From Planctomycetaceae bacterium (GTDB lineage: Bacteria > Planctomycetota > Planctomycetia > Planctomycetales > Planctomycetaceae), in assembly GCA_947463775.1 (NCBI GenBank), contig CANHVD010000166.1:1-9899 (forward strand): a stretch of 9,899 bases of DNA, in the 5' to 3' direction. The notes under the pieces were generated by a model. The model did not search any database. It saw nothing but the letters and a program-made list of their open reading frames with translations, and was not told the origin of the DNA. Of this stretch, positions 1 to 6,510 are shown piece after piece. The position numbers and the translations under genes are program-made. Numbering within the stretch: position 1 is the first letter of the stretch; each line of letters starts with the position of its first letter.

Positions 1-1217
1 ATGTGGTGAACGGCTGCGTCGAAGGTCATTGCGACTGCATGTTCATGGTTAACACATACCGGTGGGATTATGCCAAAGTCGCCGCCCTCGTTGCTCCTCG
101 ACCGCTGTTAATTTCCAACACCGACAAAGACACGATTTTTCCGCTGGAAGGAGTTGTCGACATTCATCGTCAGGTACGGCACATCTACCGGTTGCTGGAT
201 GCTGATAAGAATCTGGGCCTGCAAATCACCGAAGGTCCGCACTCCGACACTCAGGAGCTGCATATTCATGCGTTTCGCTGGTTTAATCGCTTCCTCAAAG
301 ACGACATGTCCATGATTGATAAAACGGCGGTCAGATATTTTCAGCCCGAGCAGTTGCAAGTGCTGGGACAGACTCCTGCCGATGAAATCAATACTCGAGT
401 TGATGAGTTGTTTGTTCCCGCTGCCACACCGCTATCGGTCGGCGAAGTGCTGAAGACTCAGGAGACGCTTTTAAATGAATTTGGGACTCAGCTACTGGAT
501 CGCAGCTTTCGAGCGTGGCCGCAGATGGATAGCTCCGCGATCTCGAATACGGTTCACGTTGAGCAAATCTCTGAAGGAGATAAGCAGGATGTGCACCGAC
601 TCAGCTTCGACAGTGAACCGCACGTTTCTCTGTCCGTCGACATCAGCGTCCCTCATGGTCAATCGCTGAAGGAGATTACGTCGCTGGAACTTGTGGTCGA
701 ACTGAACTCTGATCCGGAGAAGGACAGTGTGGATGTGGATCTGCCTCCTGTTCAGGCGCAGGCTGTGACTGCTCCGCGAGGTGCAGGCCGCGGGGCATGG
801 GTCGGTAACGAAGCCAAACAGATCCAGATCCGTCGCCGGTTTCAGTTGTTGGGGATGACTGTTGATGGGATGCGAGTCTGGGATATCCGACGAGCTATCC
901 AGGTTGTGCGTCAGGAATGCCCTCAGTTACAGGAACTGAGGCTGCGTGCTCGGTCCAGCGCTGAGTCGATCGTGCTTCTGGCATCACTTTTTGAACCGCC
1001 AGTCGAAATCGTTATTGCCCCGATGATCAATGGCGGAGTCGATCAGCAGCCCTCCATCCTGAACCTGACTCGTTCAATGCCGATCGAGATGCTGCCAGTG
1101 CTGGTGGCGTCCAGATCGCGGTTGTTCACTGCAACGGTAAAAGCTGATGCACAGTTCGCCGCAGAAGCCACATCCAGCAAAGACTGGAAAGGTAAGTCCA
1201 TCGTCTTTGGTGACTGA
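1..1217 (+). CDS. Acetyl xylan esterase-like alpha/beta hydrolase, C-terminal part (5' truncated)
   Basis: The gene enters from the left edge: the first complete codon is at base 3 and the stop TGA is at 1215-1217, leaving about 404 residues. The first ~100 residues look like the end of an alpha/beta-hydrolase fold of the acetyl xylan esterase/dienelactone hydrolase kind. A strand reading APRPLLISNTDKDTIFP carries the likely catalytic Asp, and GPHSD further on carries the likely catalytic His. The nucleophile Ser would lie upstream, outside the window. After about residue 100 comes a ~300-residue extension (motif FQPEQLQVLGQTPADEINTR, then a region with RRRFQLLGMTVDGMRVWDIRRA). As I recall, this extension is typical of large planctomycete esterases, which probably act on extracellular polysaccharide esters after export. 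The family call rests on motif recognition only; substrate is unknown. The GTG codons at 3 and 6 are internal, not real starts. Confidence 0.8.
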   Translation, partial: VVNGCVEGHCDCMFMVNTYRWDYAKVAALVAPRPLLISNTDKDTIFPLEGVVDIHRQVRHIYRLLDADKNLGLQITEGPHSDTQELHIHAFRWFNRFLKDDMSMIDKTAVRYFQPEQLQVLGQTPADEINTRVDELFVPAATPLSVGEVLKTQETLLNEFGTQLLDRSFRAWPQMDSSAISNTVHVEQISEGDKQDVHRLSFDSEPHVSLSVDISVPHGQSLKEITSLELVVELNSDPEKDSVDVDLPPVQAQAVTAPRGAGRGAWVGNEAKQIQIRRRFQLLGMTVDGMRVWDIRRAIQVVRQECPQLQELRLRARSSAESIVLLASLFEPPVEIVIAPMINGGVDQQPSILNLTRSMPIEMLPVLVASRSRLFTATVKADAQFAAEATSSKDWKGKSIVFGD

Positions 1218-1413
1218 AGCCTTTTGATCAGTCCGTCACAATCCGGTGGATCGTCATCTCCCGTACAACCAGACACCGTTGTCGGTGACGCTGTCGGTAA
1301 ATCTTCTGGCTCTCTCCGCAGGGCCGATCCCATGACCAAGACTAGATCTGTATCCGGGAAGATCCGCTTTCCAGGTTCGTCCTTCTCCGGACTTTTCTTA
1401 CAGGCGTCTTGTC

Positions 1414-1572
1414 ATGTTTCTCAGCATAGTTTCTGGTTTGCAGCGGTGGGCGATGCAGATCCAGAAGATCCTGATTCACAAGATGGATCATCTGTCTCCG
1501 CAGGACTACTGCATCATGCTGGTCTTTGCGATCGCTATTGGTTACTGCCTGTTGAAGGGGCAGAACGTCTGA
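1414..1572 (+). CDS. Small single-pass membrane protein, 52 aa, hypothetical
   Basis: A short open frame runs from ATG at 1414 to TGA at 1570-1572 and encodes 52 residues. The N-terminal half is amphipathic and positively charged (LQRWAMQIQKILIHKMDHLS). It is followed by PQDY and one hydrophobic segment of about 16 residues (residues 33-47, CIMLVFAIAIGYCLL), then a short KGQNV tail. This layout (basic amphipathic helix, short polar turn, one transmembrane helix) reads like a real small membrane protein. It resembles tiny unannotated proteins I associate with planctomycetes, but that recollection is unverified. There is no strong Shine-Dalgarno sequence before the ATG. It lies 196 bp after the esterase stop on the same strand and ends before a palindromic element. 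Function unknown. The main alternative is a chance open frame. Confidence 0.5.
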   Translation: MFLSIVSGLQRWAMQIQKILIHKMDHLSPQDYCIMLVFAIAIGYCLLKGQNV

Positions 1573-1601
1573 GACCAGTCGTCTAACCGTGAGACGGTCT
1601 C
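1571..1601 (+). repeat. Small nested inverted repeats after the 52-aa gene
   Basis: GAGACC (1571-1576) pairs with GGTCTC (1596-1601), and a tighter hairpin ACCGT-GAG-ACGGT (1586-1598) lies inside the same stretch. No T-run follows, so this is not a standard intrinsic terminator. It begins at the stop codon of the small gene and could act as an RNA-end structure. Only the base pairing is seen; any role is a guess. Confidence 0.3.
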
Positions 1602-1641
1602 GACTAGGCCTCACGTCTACTTTGAACGAAGAGATTTGCCA

Positions 1642-1709
1642 GTAGCCGGATTCGTGAGAATTCGGTTGCCCTGTACTGAGGCTCACCGAATTCTCACGAA
1701 TCCGGCTAC
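1642..1709. repeat. Perfect 25-bp inverted repeat (palindromic intergenic element)
   Basis: The left arm 1642-1666 (begins GTAGCCGGATTCGTG) and the right arm 1685-1709 (ends CACGAATCCGGCTAC) are exact reverse complements over 25 bases, separated by an 18-base spacer (1667-1684). The element sits between two convergent genes: the + strand small gene ends at 1572 and the - strand gene ends at 1747. Neither side of the hairpin is followed by a T-run on either strand, so it differs from the two T-tailed terminators elsewhere in this window. It could be a member of a REP-like dispersed family, a bidirectional transcript barrier, or a relic of small mobile-element ends. The structure is certain; its class is inferred. 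Confidence 0.8.
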
Positions 1710-1724
1710 AAAGAAACCTCTCCT

Positions 1725-1739
1725 TTCGCCCCGCGCGAA
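1725..1739 (-). other. GC-rich hairpin just after the minus-strand stop
   Basis: TTCGC (1725-1729) and GCGAA (1735-1739) form a 5-bp stem with a 5-base GC-rich loop, starting 8 bases past the stop of the minus-strand gene. Read on the minus strand it is followed by A/G-rich sequence and then TTTCTTT, so it is a weak candidate for 3'-end formation. The stem is short; low confidence as a terminator. Confidence 0.2.
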
Positions 1740-1746
1740 GTGTGGC

Positions 1747-3759
1747 TTATTCGGCGAGTGCCTTTATCGCTGCACGATCCTCGGCAGTCAGCGCGGCCGG
1801 AGGAATGTTCGTCTGAGCCATTTTGCTGAGCAGTGATTCGGTTCCGGCTGGTTCCGAGATAAACCAGACACCGTCATAAATCTCAGCGAGAGCTGCGACA
1901 CGATCCTGGAACCTTGGGTGTCCAATAATCACGACTGGTGTGTTGCGAGTTCTCACATCGGCCCGAAGATTGGCCACAGTTGTGGCCATCGGCCAGATAG
2001 GCGACTCAGCCTGCAGCACGAATAGTTCGCAGTTCAACTGTGATGCTGCCAGTTGAAATCCATCAGGACCAGTTTCTGCAATATCGGCTGTGAATCCCGC
2101 ATCCTGAAAGACGGCCTGCAACGTGCGCAATTGACTGTCATCGGGACTCACGATCACTATCTCAGACTTCAAGCTTCCGTTTTTTGCCGCCAAAAATGTA
2201 CGGGAAACCGTTGAACTGCTGCACTGCCCTGAGAAACGTGTGCGAGCAATTCTGGCGGCCAGAGTTCGAACCCTTGCATCGGGACTCTTTAACGCCTCGC
2301 TCAGGACTCGTGGAGCCCGGGAGTTGAAGGCAGAGTCTGCTGAGTTCTTGGGGAAGGCTCTCAGGAAGCTGGCCGCGGCGTCAAAACACTGGAGATCCAG
2401 GGCAACTTCCAGAGCGTTCAGAAGATCATCGTTCGTCACTTCCGGAGGAGCCTCGCCACCGGACTCCGGAGTCGGTTCTGCTGAAGAGGCCGTCACAACC
2501 ATCATCAGAAGACGGGCTTTGGCGTTATTGGGGTCGAGCGTTAACGCATCGGTGAGATGATTCCTGGCGAGTTCATCGGTTCTCGTGATTGCTGATGACT
2601 GGAGGCTTTTCAGCAGAGACTGCCTTTCTGCAACACCAGTTTCCAATTGTTCGGTGGCCGCCTTAACTCGGGCTTTTGCGTCTGTCAGTGCCGTGGCGTA
2701 ATTTGTCGAGTTGTCTGCTTCGATTTCACCGATCTCAAGAGATCTCAGATAGGATTGAGCCGCATTTGTTTCTTTCTGGAACGCGATGATCCTGATGTCC
2801 TGCTCCAGCAAAGGCAGCACAGATGGCGCCGATTCGGCAGCCGTGGTTGCGAGTGAAGCAGAGTCCAGCGACGCAAATCGTTTGTGACCTGTGCTGAGCA
2901 GTGATTCCGCTGTCCTCAGCAAATGCTCGACAGCCTGCGTTGAAGATTCGATTGAGCTTTCAGGGGCACGCAGATCCCTGATAGCATCCCGAGCGGCCTC
3001 AGAGACATTTGAATCCAGTCCTGAATCGAACCGCCATCGCAACAGGTGGATTGCCAAATTCGAGTCACCACTCTGACCGATCAATCCCAGGAGTTTCGTT
3101 TTCGTCGTGGAATCGGCGGCAGGGAGTTCCTTTAAGTATGCGTACTTGAGAGAAGCTGCCTGTGTACTCAAAAGCTTGTTCGCAAGCTGTCCGGCCTCGG
3201 TGCTTTCGTCGGCATTCAGCAGTACGGGAACAGCGGCATCGCCAGCCATGAGCAGTTCGGTGGCCGCATTCTCCCCGACTGAGCCTGGCACCGACAGATT
3301 CTTGACGAATTCGGTAAGTTCCTCTGCCGATCGTGTCTTTGCCTTGCTGGCCGCATTGATCGATTTCAGGAGTTGCTCGGCTTCCGGTTGCAGTCGGCTA
3401 TCCTGACGCAGTTCGAGGAAAACGTCGATTCCTGCCTTGCGTCGGAGTTCAGTAAGCTCGGTGTCTCCCAACTGTAGTTCCAGAATGCGTCTCAGAAATG
3501 CACGCGAGTCACCAACTCGATCGAAACGCAGAGTTGTCCGTGCTGCTCGAAGAAGCTCTTCCGGGGTTGAGGGTGGAAACTGATAAAGGTCCGGAGCAAT
3601 TGCAATCGAAGCCGCCGAGGCCGTGGCTGATTCAGAGTTCGTGTCCGTCGGTGTGTCAGCCTCCTGAGCGAGGATTCCGGAACCACAGGAAAGGATCAGC
3701 GCGAATCCAGCAAGTCGGCTCTTTTTGAGCGATACAACGAATCGTTCAGGAACAAGCAT
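1747..3759 (-). CDS. Exported helical-repeat protein with degenerate receiver-like C-terminal domain
   Basis: This encodes 670 residues from ATG at 3759. An in-frame GTG at 3786 would add nine residues, but the ATG places the signal peptide at the true N-terminus. The signal has a basic KKSR, a hydrophobic run and a likely cleavage after GILA (about residue 31). An ILSC stretch makes a lipoprotein signal a weaker possibility. An acidic, Ala/Ser-rich linker follows, then a long Ala/Leu/Glu-rich helical region (about 65-530). Parts look HEAT-like (around AGDAAVPVLL) and TPR-like (around ALTLDPNNAKARLLMM). From about residue 532 a strand EIVIVSPDDSQLRTL starts a receiver-like alternating strand/helix domain. 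Its expected phospho-Asp strand reads CELFVLQAES and the expected KP reads SEP, so phosphorylation is unlikely. I believe planctomycetes carry similar proteins, role unknown. It is convergent with the upstream esterase-side genes and divergent from the first ammonium transporter. Confidence 0.85.
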   Translation of the reverse strand: MLVPERFVVSLKKSRLAGFALILSCGSGILAQEADTPTDTNSESATASAASIAIAPDLYQFPPSTPEELLRAARTTLRFDRVGDSRAFLRRILELQLGDTELTELRRKAGIDVFLELRQDSRLQPEAEQLLKSINAASKAKTRSAEELTEFVKNLSVPGSVGENAATELLMAGDAAVPVLLNADESTEAGQLANKLLSTQAASLKYAYLKELPAADSTTKTKLLGLIGQSGDSNLAIHLLRWRFDSGLDSNVSEAARDAIRDLRAPESSIESSTQAVEHLLRTAESLLSTGHKRFASLDSASLATTAAESAPSVLPLLEQDIRIIAFQKETNAAQSYLRSLEIGEIEADNSTNYATALTDAKARVKAATEQLETGVAERQSLLKSLQSSAITRTDELARNHLTDALTLDPNNAKARLLMMVVTASSAEPTPESGGEAPPEVTNDDLLNALEVALDLQCFDAAASFLRAFPKNSADSAFNSRAPRVLSEALKSPDARVRTLAARIARTRFSGQCSSSTVSRTFLAAKNGSLKSEIVIVSPDDSQLRTLQAVFQDAGFTADIAETGPDGFQLAASQLNCELFVLQAESPIWPMATTVANLRADVRTRNTPVVIIGHPRFQDRVAALAEIYDGVWFISEPAGTESLLSKMAQTNIPPAALTAEDRAAIKALAE

Positions 3760-4332
3760 CGAAGAATTCCAATCTTTCCAACCCACCCAAGGCTTCAGGC
3801 GACTAACTGTCCGGCTAACGGAGGCAGACTGCCTTCATCCATGGTGGCTTTGACGGCTATTTGAATCCAGAACGGAAATCGTATTTTCACGGGCTGAAGT
3901 CACCAATTCCCCTACTTCCTGCGGTCTCTCCGCTAAATCGGCCGGCTCGTTCAGCAAAGTTCATCTGCGGTGAGAACTGAAGATTGAAAGCCTGAACAAT
4001 CTGCGCTGCTACCTCTGTAAACCGCAAAATGCACGGTCCAGAGTCCGAAATTGGAATGCAGGCAGAATGCCACGCAGATAGGCAGCGGATTCATATCGGG
4101 GACCAGAATAGTGGAATGTGATCGACAAAAACCGGCGGAATGAGGGGAGCATCCAAGCCCGGATAATCGCTGTTCATTACCTGTGCCTTCGAACTGAACA
4201 CGCATGCGTGAAATGAAAGCATAAAGCCGTTTGGACACTATTTTTTGTTCAATTCTCACACTGATTCAAAACACACAAGTCATTGCTGCGATTAATTTTA
4301 GGTTGGAACTTAAGTACATTGTTGAACGCTCG
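3760..4332. other. Divergent intergenic region with no gene seen
   Basis: These ~570 bases separate the exported repeat protein (minus) from the sigma-54 promoter of the first ammonium transporter (plus). Open frames here are short, have no Shine-Dalgarno sequence and do not resemble proteins. No convincing sigma-70 promoter for the minus-strand gene was found. The only structured sequence seen is around 4171-4210 (an inverted repeat and a palindrome, listed separately). Confidence 0.5.
4171..4210. promoter_or_regulatory. Candidate upstream activator site: inverted repeat plus 12-bp palindrome
   Basis: TGTTCA (4171-4176) and TGAACA (4195-4200) form an inverted repeat. Overlapping its right end is the perfect palindrome CACGCATGCGTG (4199-4210). 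Its centre is about 153 bases before the start point predicted from the sigma-54 promoter, within the range where enhancer-binding proteins such as NtrC usually bind. It does not match the enteric NtrC consensus (GCACC-N5-GGTGC), so the binding protein is unknown and the regulatory role is inferred from position and symmetry alone. Confidence 0.3.
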
Positions 4333-4347
4333 GGCACGTTGTTTGCA
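4332..4347 (+). promoter_or_regulatory. Sigma-54 (RpoN) -24/-12 promoter of the first amt gene
   Basis: GGCACG (4333-4338), four bases, then TTGCA (4343-4347) matches the sigma-54 consensus TGGCACG-N4-TTGCW at every position except the leading T, which is G here. The invariant GG and GC doublets have the required spacing (GG at 4333-4334, GC at 4345-4346). Transcription would begin near 4358, giving a 5' leader of about 228 bases before the ammonium transporter start. Sigma-54 with an NtrC-type activator is the classic control of nitrogen-scavenging genes including amtB, so the context fits well. Activity is inferred. Confidence 0.75.
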
Positions 4348-4520
4348 TTTCTAGGCACCAGTTCATTTCGTTGGCATGGATGGTTGCTGAAGAAGGCTGG
4401 CAGGAGTGCCTCTGGGGGTTGTTCTGATTTCGGCCGGGATTTGGAACATCTTCAAGATCAGTCTTCGTCACCGATGAGGCTGCAGTGCCAATTCTTTGGC
4501 CACCCATCGCAGCGAATGAA

Positions 4521-4538
4521 GTTCCTTATCCAAGGAAC
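4521..4538 (+). other. Leader hairpin upstream of the first amt gene
   Basis: GTTCCTT (4521-4527) and AAGGAAC (4532-4538) form a perfect 7-bp stem closed by the tetraloop ATCC. It ends 47 bases before the start codon, inside the predicted long 5' leader. No T-run follows, so it is not a terminator. It could stabilise the mRNA or be a processing or binding site; no known riboswitch class was recognised in this leader. Confidence 0.35.
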
Positions 4539-4585
4539 GAAGCACGAAAACACACGGCACAAATACAAACTAAGGGGATAAGGCG

Positions 4586-6349
4586 ATGATGGCCATACAT
4601 TGGTCTCGGTTGCGGCGACGTATTTTCGCATTTGCAGCAGGGACTGCCATTTTGGTAGGTGTGGGTTCTGGTTTGCAAGCTCAGGATCCTCCTGTGGCTG
4701 CTGAGGCGACCCCCGCAGCCGAGGCTCCGGCTCCGGCTGCTGAACCTGAAGCTGCACCTGCTCCAACTCTTCCAGCTTATTTTACCGGCACTAATCCTGA
4801 CCCGGCAGCGCCGGTTTGGCCAGATGCTGGCGGTGGTGCTGCTGGTTATTGGATCACGCCATCCGCCGGTCCTGTTGGTGATGGTGATCCGAAGGAGATG
4901 ACTCCGGAAAAGTTGTATGATCGATCCGTGCATAACATGTTCTCTATCAACATGGTTTGGGTGTTGGTCGCCGGATTTCTTGTGATGTTCATGCAGGCAG
5001 GTTTCATGCTGGTTGAAGTCGGTCTGTGCAGAGCGAAGAATGGTGCTCACACAGCTGCAATGAACCTCATGATTTATCCGCTTGGCTGTATTGCCTTTTG
5101 GGCATATGGATTCGCGATTGGTTGGGGTAATTGGTTCAACGGTCCAGTGGCCCCAGGCTGGTATTCAGCGCTCGGTCCAGGGACGTCAATTTTGAATGAA
5201 GGAATCGGTATTGGCGGGGATCCTGCTGCTCCAGGCATCTTTACTTATGGACTGATGGGCACAAAGGGCTTTTTCCTTCAGGGCATGGATGATGTCAGCG
5301 TTCTTGCACTGTTCTTCTTCATGATGGTGTTCATGGACACCACAGCCACGATTCCGACCGGTGCCATGGCAGAACGTTGGAGCTGGAAGAATTTCTGCTT
5401 ATATGGCCTGTGGGTCGCGCTTCCCTACTGCTTGTTTGCAAACTGGGTCTGGGGTGGTGGCTGGTTGGCTCAAGCGGGAAAGAACTGGGGTCTTGGCCAC
5501 GGCGTTGTGGACTTTGCCGGTTCCGGTGTCGTGCATGCAATGGGTGGGGCAATTGCCTTGGCCGGTGCGTGGATTATTGGTCCTCGAATTGGAAAATTCG
5601 TGGATGGAAAACCAGTCCCGATGACAGCTCACCACATTCCGATGGTGGTAGCTGGTACCTTCATCCTCTGCTTCGGATGGTTTGGGTTTAATCCTGGGTC
5701 AACACTGTCAGGCACAGACCTCCGCATTAGTGCTGTTGTTGTTAACACGATGCTTGCCGGAGTTGCCGGATGTATCACGACAATGCTTTACATGGCGGTC
5801 ATCGGGATGAAGCCCGACCCGACAATGATGTGTAACGGTATGTTGGCTGGTTTGGTCGCGATTACTGCTCCTTGTGCGTTCGTCGATACCTGGGCTGCTG
5901 TCGTAATCGGTGGAATCGCTGGAGTGCTGGTGGTTATCAGCGTCTTCTTCTGGGAGAAAAGAGGAATCGACGATCCGTGTGGCGCGATTTCTGTACACGG
6001 AGTGAATGGAACGTGGGGAGTAATTTCACTCGGGATTTTCGCAAACGGCAAGTACGGCATGGGTTGGAATGGTGTTGTGCGGACGGCGTTTGATGCTACA
6101 GGCGATTCCGACGGCGTTCTGACCGACGGTGTTCGCGGAGCACTGTACGGTGACGTTTCACAGCTCTGGGCTCAGCTGCTGTGCGTTGGTGTGGTTTGGG
6201 TCTTTGGTTTCTCAATGGCCTTTGTCTGGTTCAAGATTAGTAACCTGATTGCTCCGCTGAGAGTCAGCAAGCAGGATGAACTGATCGGTTTGGACGGTCC
6301 GGAAATGGGTGCACATGCCTATCCAGACTTCACAATCAAGAACAGCTAG
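4586..6349 (+). CDS. amt: Ammonium transporter (Amt/MEP/Rh family), copy 1
   Basis: This encodes 587 residues and is a membrane channel/transporter for ammonium. ATG at 4586 follows a good ribosome site (AAGGGG, 4572-4577); a second ATG at 4589 is also possible. A signal peptide (RLRRR, hydrophobic core, cleavage near LQAQ, residue 33) is followed by an Ala/Pro/Glu-rich linker to about residue 115, then the Amt core. Conserved pore residues are present: twin histidines H317 (DFAGSGVVH) and H471 (SVHGVNG), the gate-Phe equivalents F249 and F368, S372 (GFNPGS) and W293. The MDTTATIPTGAMAER and GFNPGST variants differ from classical AmtB, so it belongs to another Amt branch than the downstream copy. 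The C-terminal tail (LRVSKQDELIGLD) keeps the cytosolic regulatory motif. It is preceded by a sigma-54 promoter and followed by its own terminator. The family call is firm; whether it transports or senses is not decided by sequence. Confidence 0.95.
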   Translation: MMAIHWSRLRRRIFAFAAGTAILVGVGSGLQAQDPPVAAEATPAAEAPAPAAEPEAAPAPTLPAYFTGTNPDPAAPVWPDAGGGAAGYWITPSAGPVGDGDPKEMTPEKLYDRSVHNMFSINMVWVLVAGFLVMFMQAGFMLVEVGLCRAKNGAHTAAMNLMIYPLGCIAFWAYGFAIGWGNWFNGPVAPGWYSALGPGTSILNEGIGIGGDPAAPGIFTYGLMGTKGFFLQGMDDVSVLALFFFMMVFMDTTATIPTGAMAERWSWKNFCLYGLWVALPYCLFANWVWGGGWLAQAGKNWGLGHGVVDFAGSGVVHAMGGAIALAGAWIIGPRIGKFVDGKPVPMTAHHIPMVVAGTFILCFGWFGFNPGSTLSGTDLRISAVVVNTMLAGVAGCITTMLYMAVIGMKPDPTMMCNGMLAGLVAITAPCAFVDTWAAVVIGGIAGVLVVISVFFWEKRGIDDPCGAISVHGVNGTWGVISLGIFANGKYGMGWNGVVRTAFDATGDSDGVLTDGVRGALYGDVSQLWAQLLCVGVVWVFGFSMAFVWFKISNLIAPLRVSKQDELIGLDGPEMGAHAYPDFTIKNS

Positions 6350-6366
6350 TTTTTAGTATATGATCG

Positions 6367-6404
6367 GAGAACTCCCGCTGATTTGTCAGAGGGAGTTCTC
6401 TTTT
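6367..6404 (+). terminator. Rho-independent terminator after amt copy 1
   Basis: GAGAACTCCC (6367-6376) pairs perfectly with GGGAGTTCTC (6391-6400), followed directly by TTTT (6401-6404). The 14-base loop holds a further CTGA/TCAG pairing. It lies 18 bases past the stop codon, so the downstream ammonium transporter probably depends largely on its own promoter. Confidence 0.85.
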
Positions 6405-6510
6405 CGTTTAGAGGTGTTGTCGTAACGGGCCTTGCCGGTTCCCAATTACACTGCCGGCATGAAGTCCAGATTGTTTTTAATCCACGCAATTGAGAAAGAG
6501 AAAACAGGCA

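Noticed and set aside
1224..1586. 120-codon plus-strand open frame overlapping the 52-aa gene in another frame
   Set aside because: The translation is Ser/Gly/Asp-rich without structure, and the overlapping frame encodes a more protein-like product.
1342..1686. 114-codon minus-strand open frame across the 52-aa gene and the palindrome
   Set aside because: It runs through the inverted repeat, lacks hydrophobic or domain patterns, and is out of keeping with the coherent small protein on the other strand.
4372..4387. Second sigma-54-like sequence TTGGCATG...GTTGC
   Set aside because: The GG to GC spacing is one base too long, and sigma-54 promoters do not tolerate that.
4380..4427. Possible 15-residue leader peptide in the amt copy 1 leader (ATG GTT GCT ... 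TGA)
   Set aside because: There is no Shine-Dalgarno before it and no attenuator or T-run after it. It is short enough to arise by chance.
4231..4581. 116-codon open frame just upstream of amt copy 1
   Set aside because: It begins with TTG, has no ribosome site, no recognisable protein pattern, and spans the sigma-54 promoter and leader; most likely non-coding.
6421..6510. Search for a sigma-54 or strong sigma-70 promoter before amt copy 2
   Set aside because: Only a direct repeat TGCCGG (6433-6438 and 6452-6457) and poor box matches were found; no promoter can be supported.
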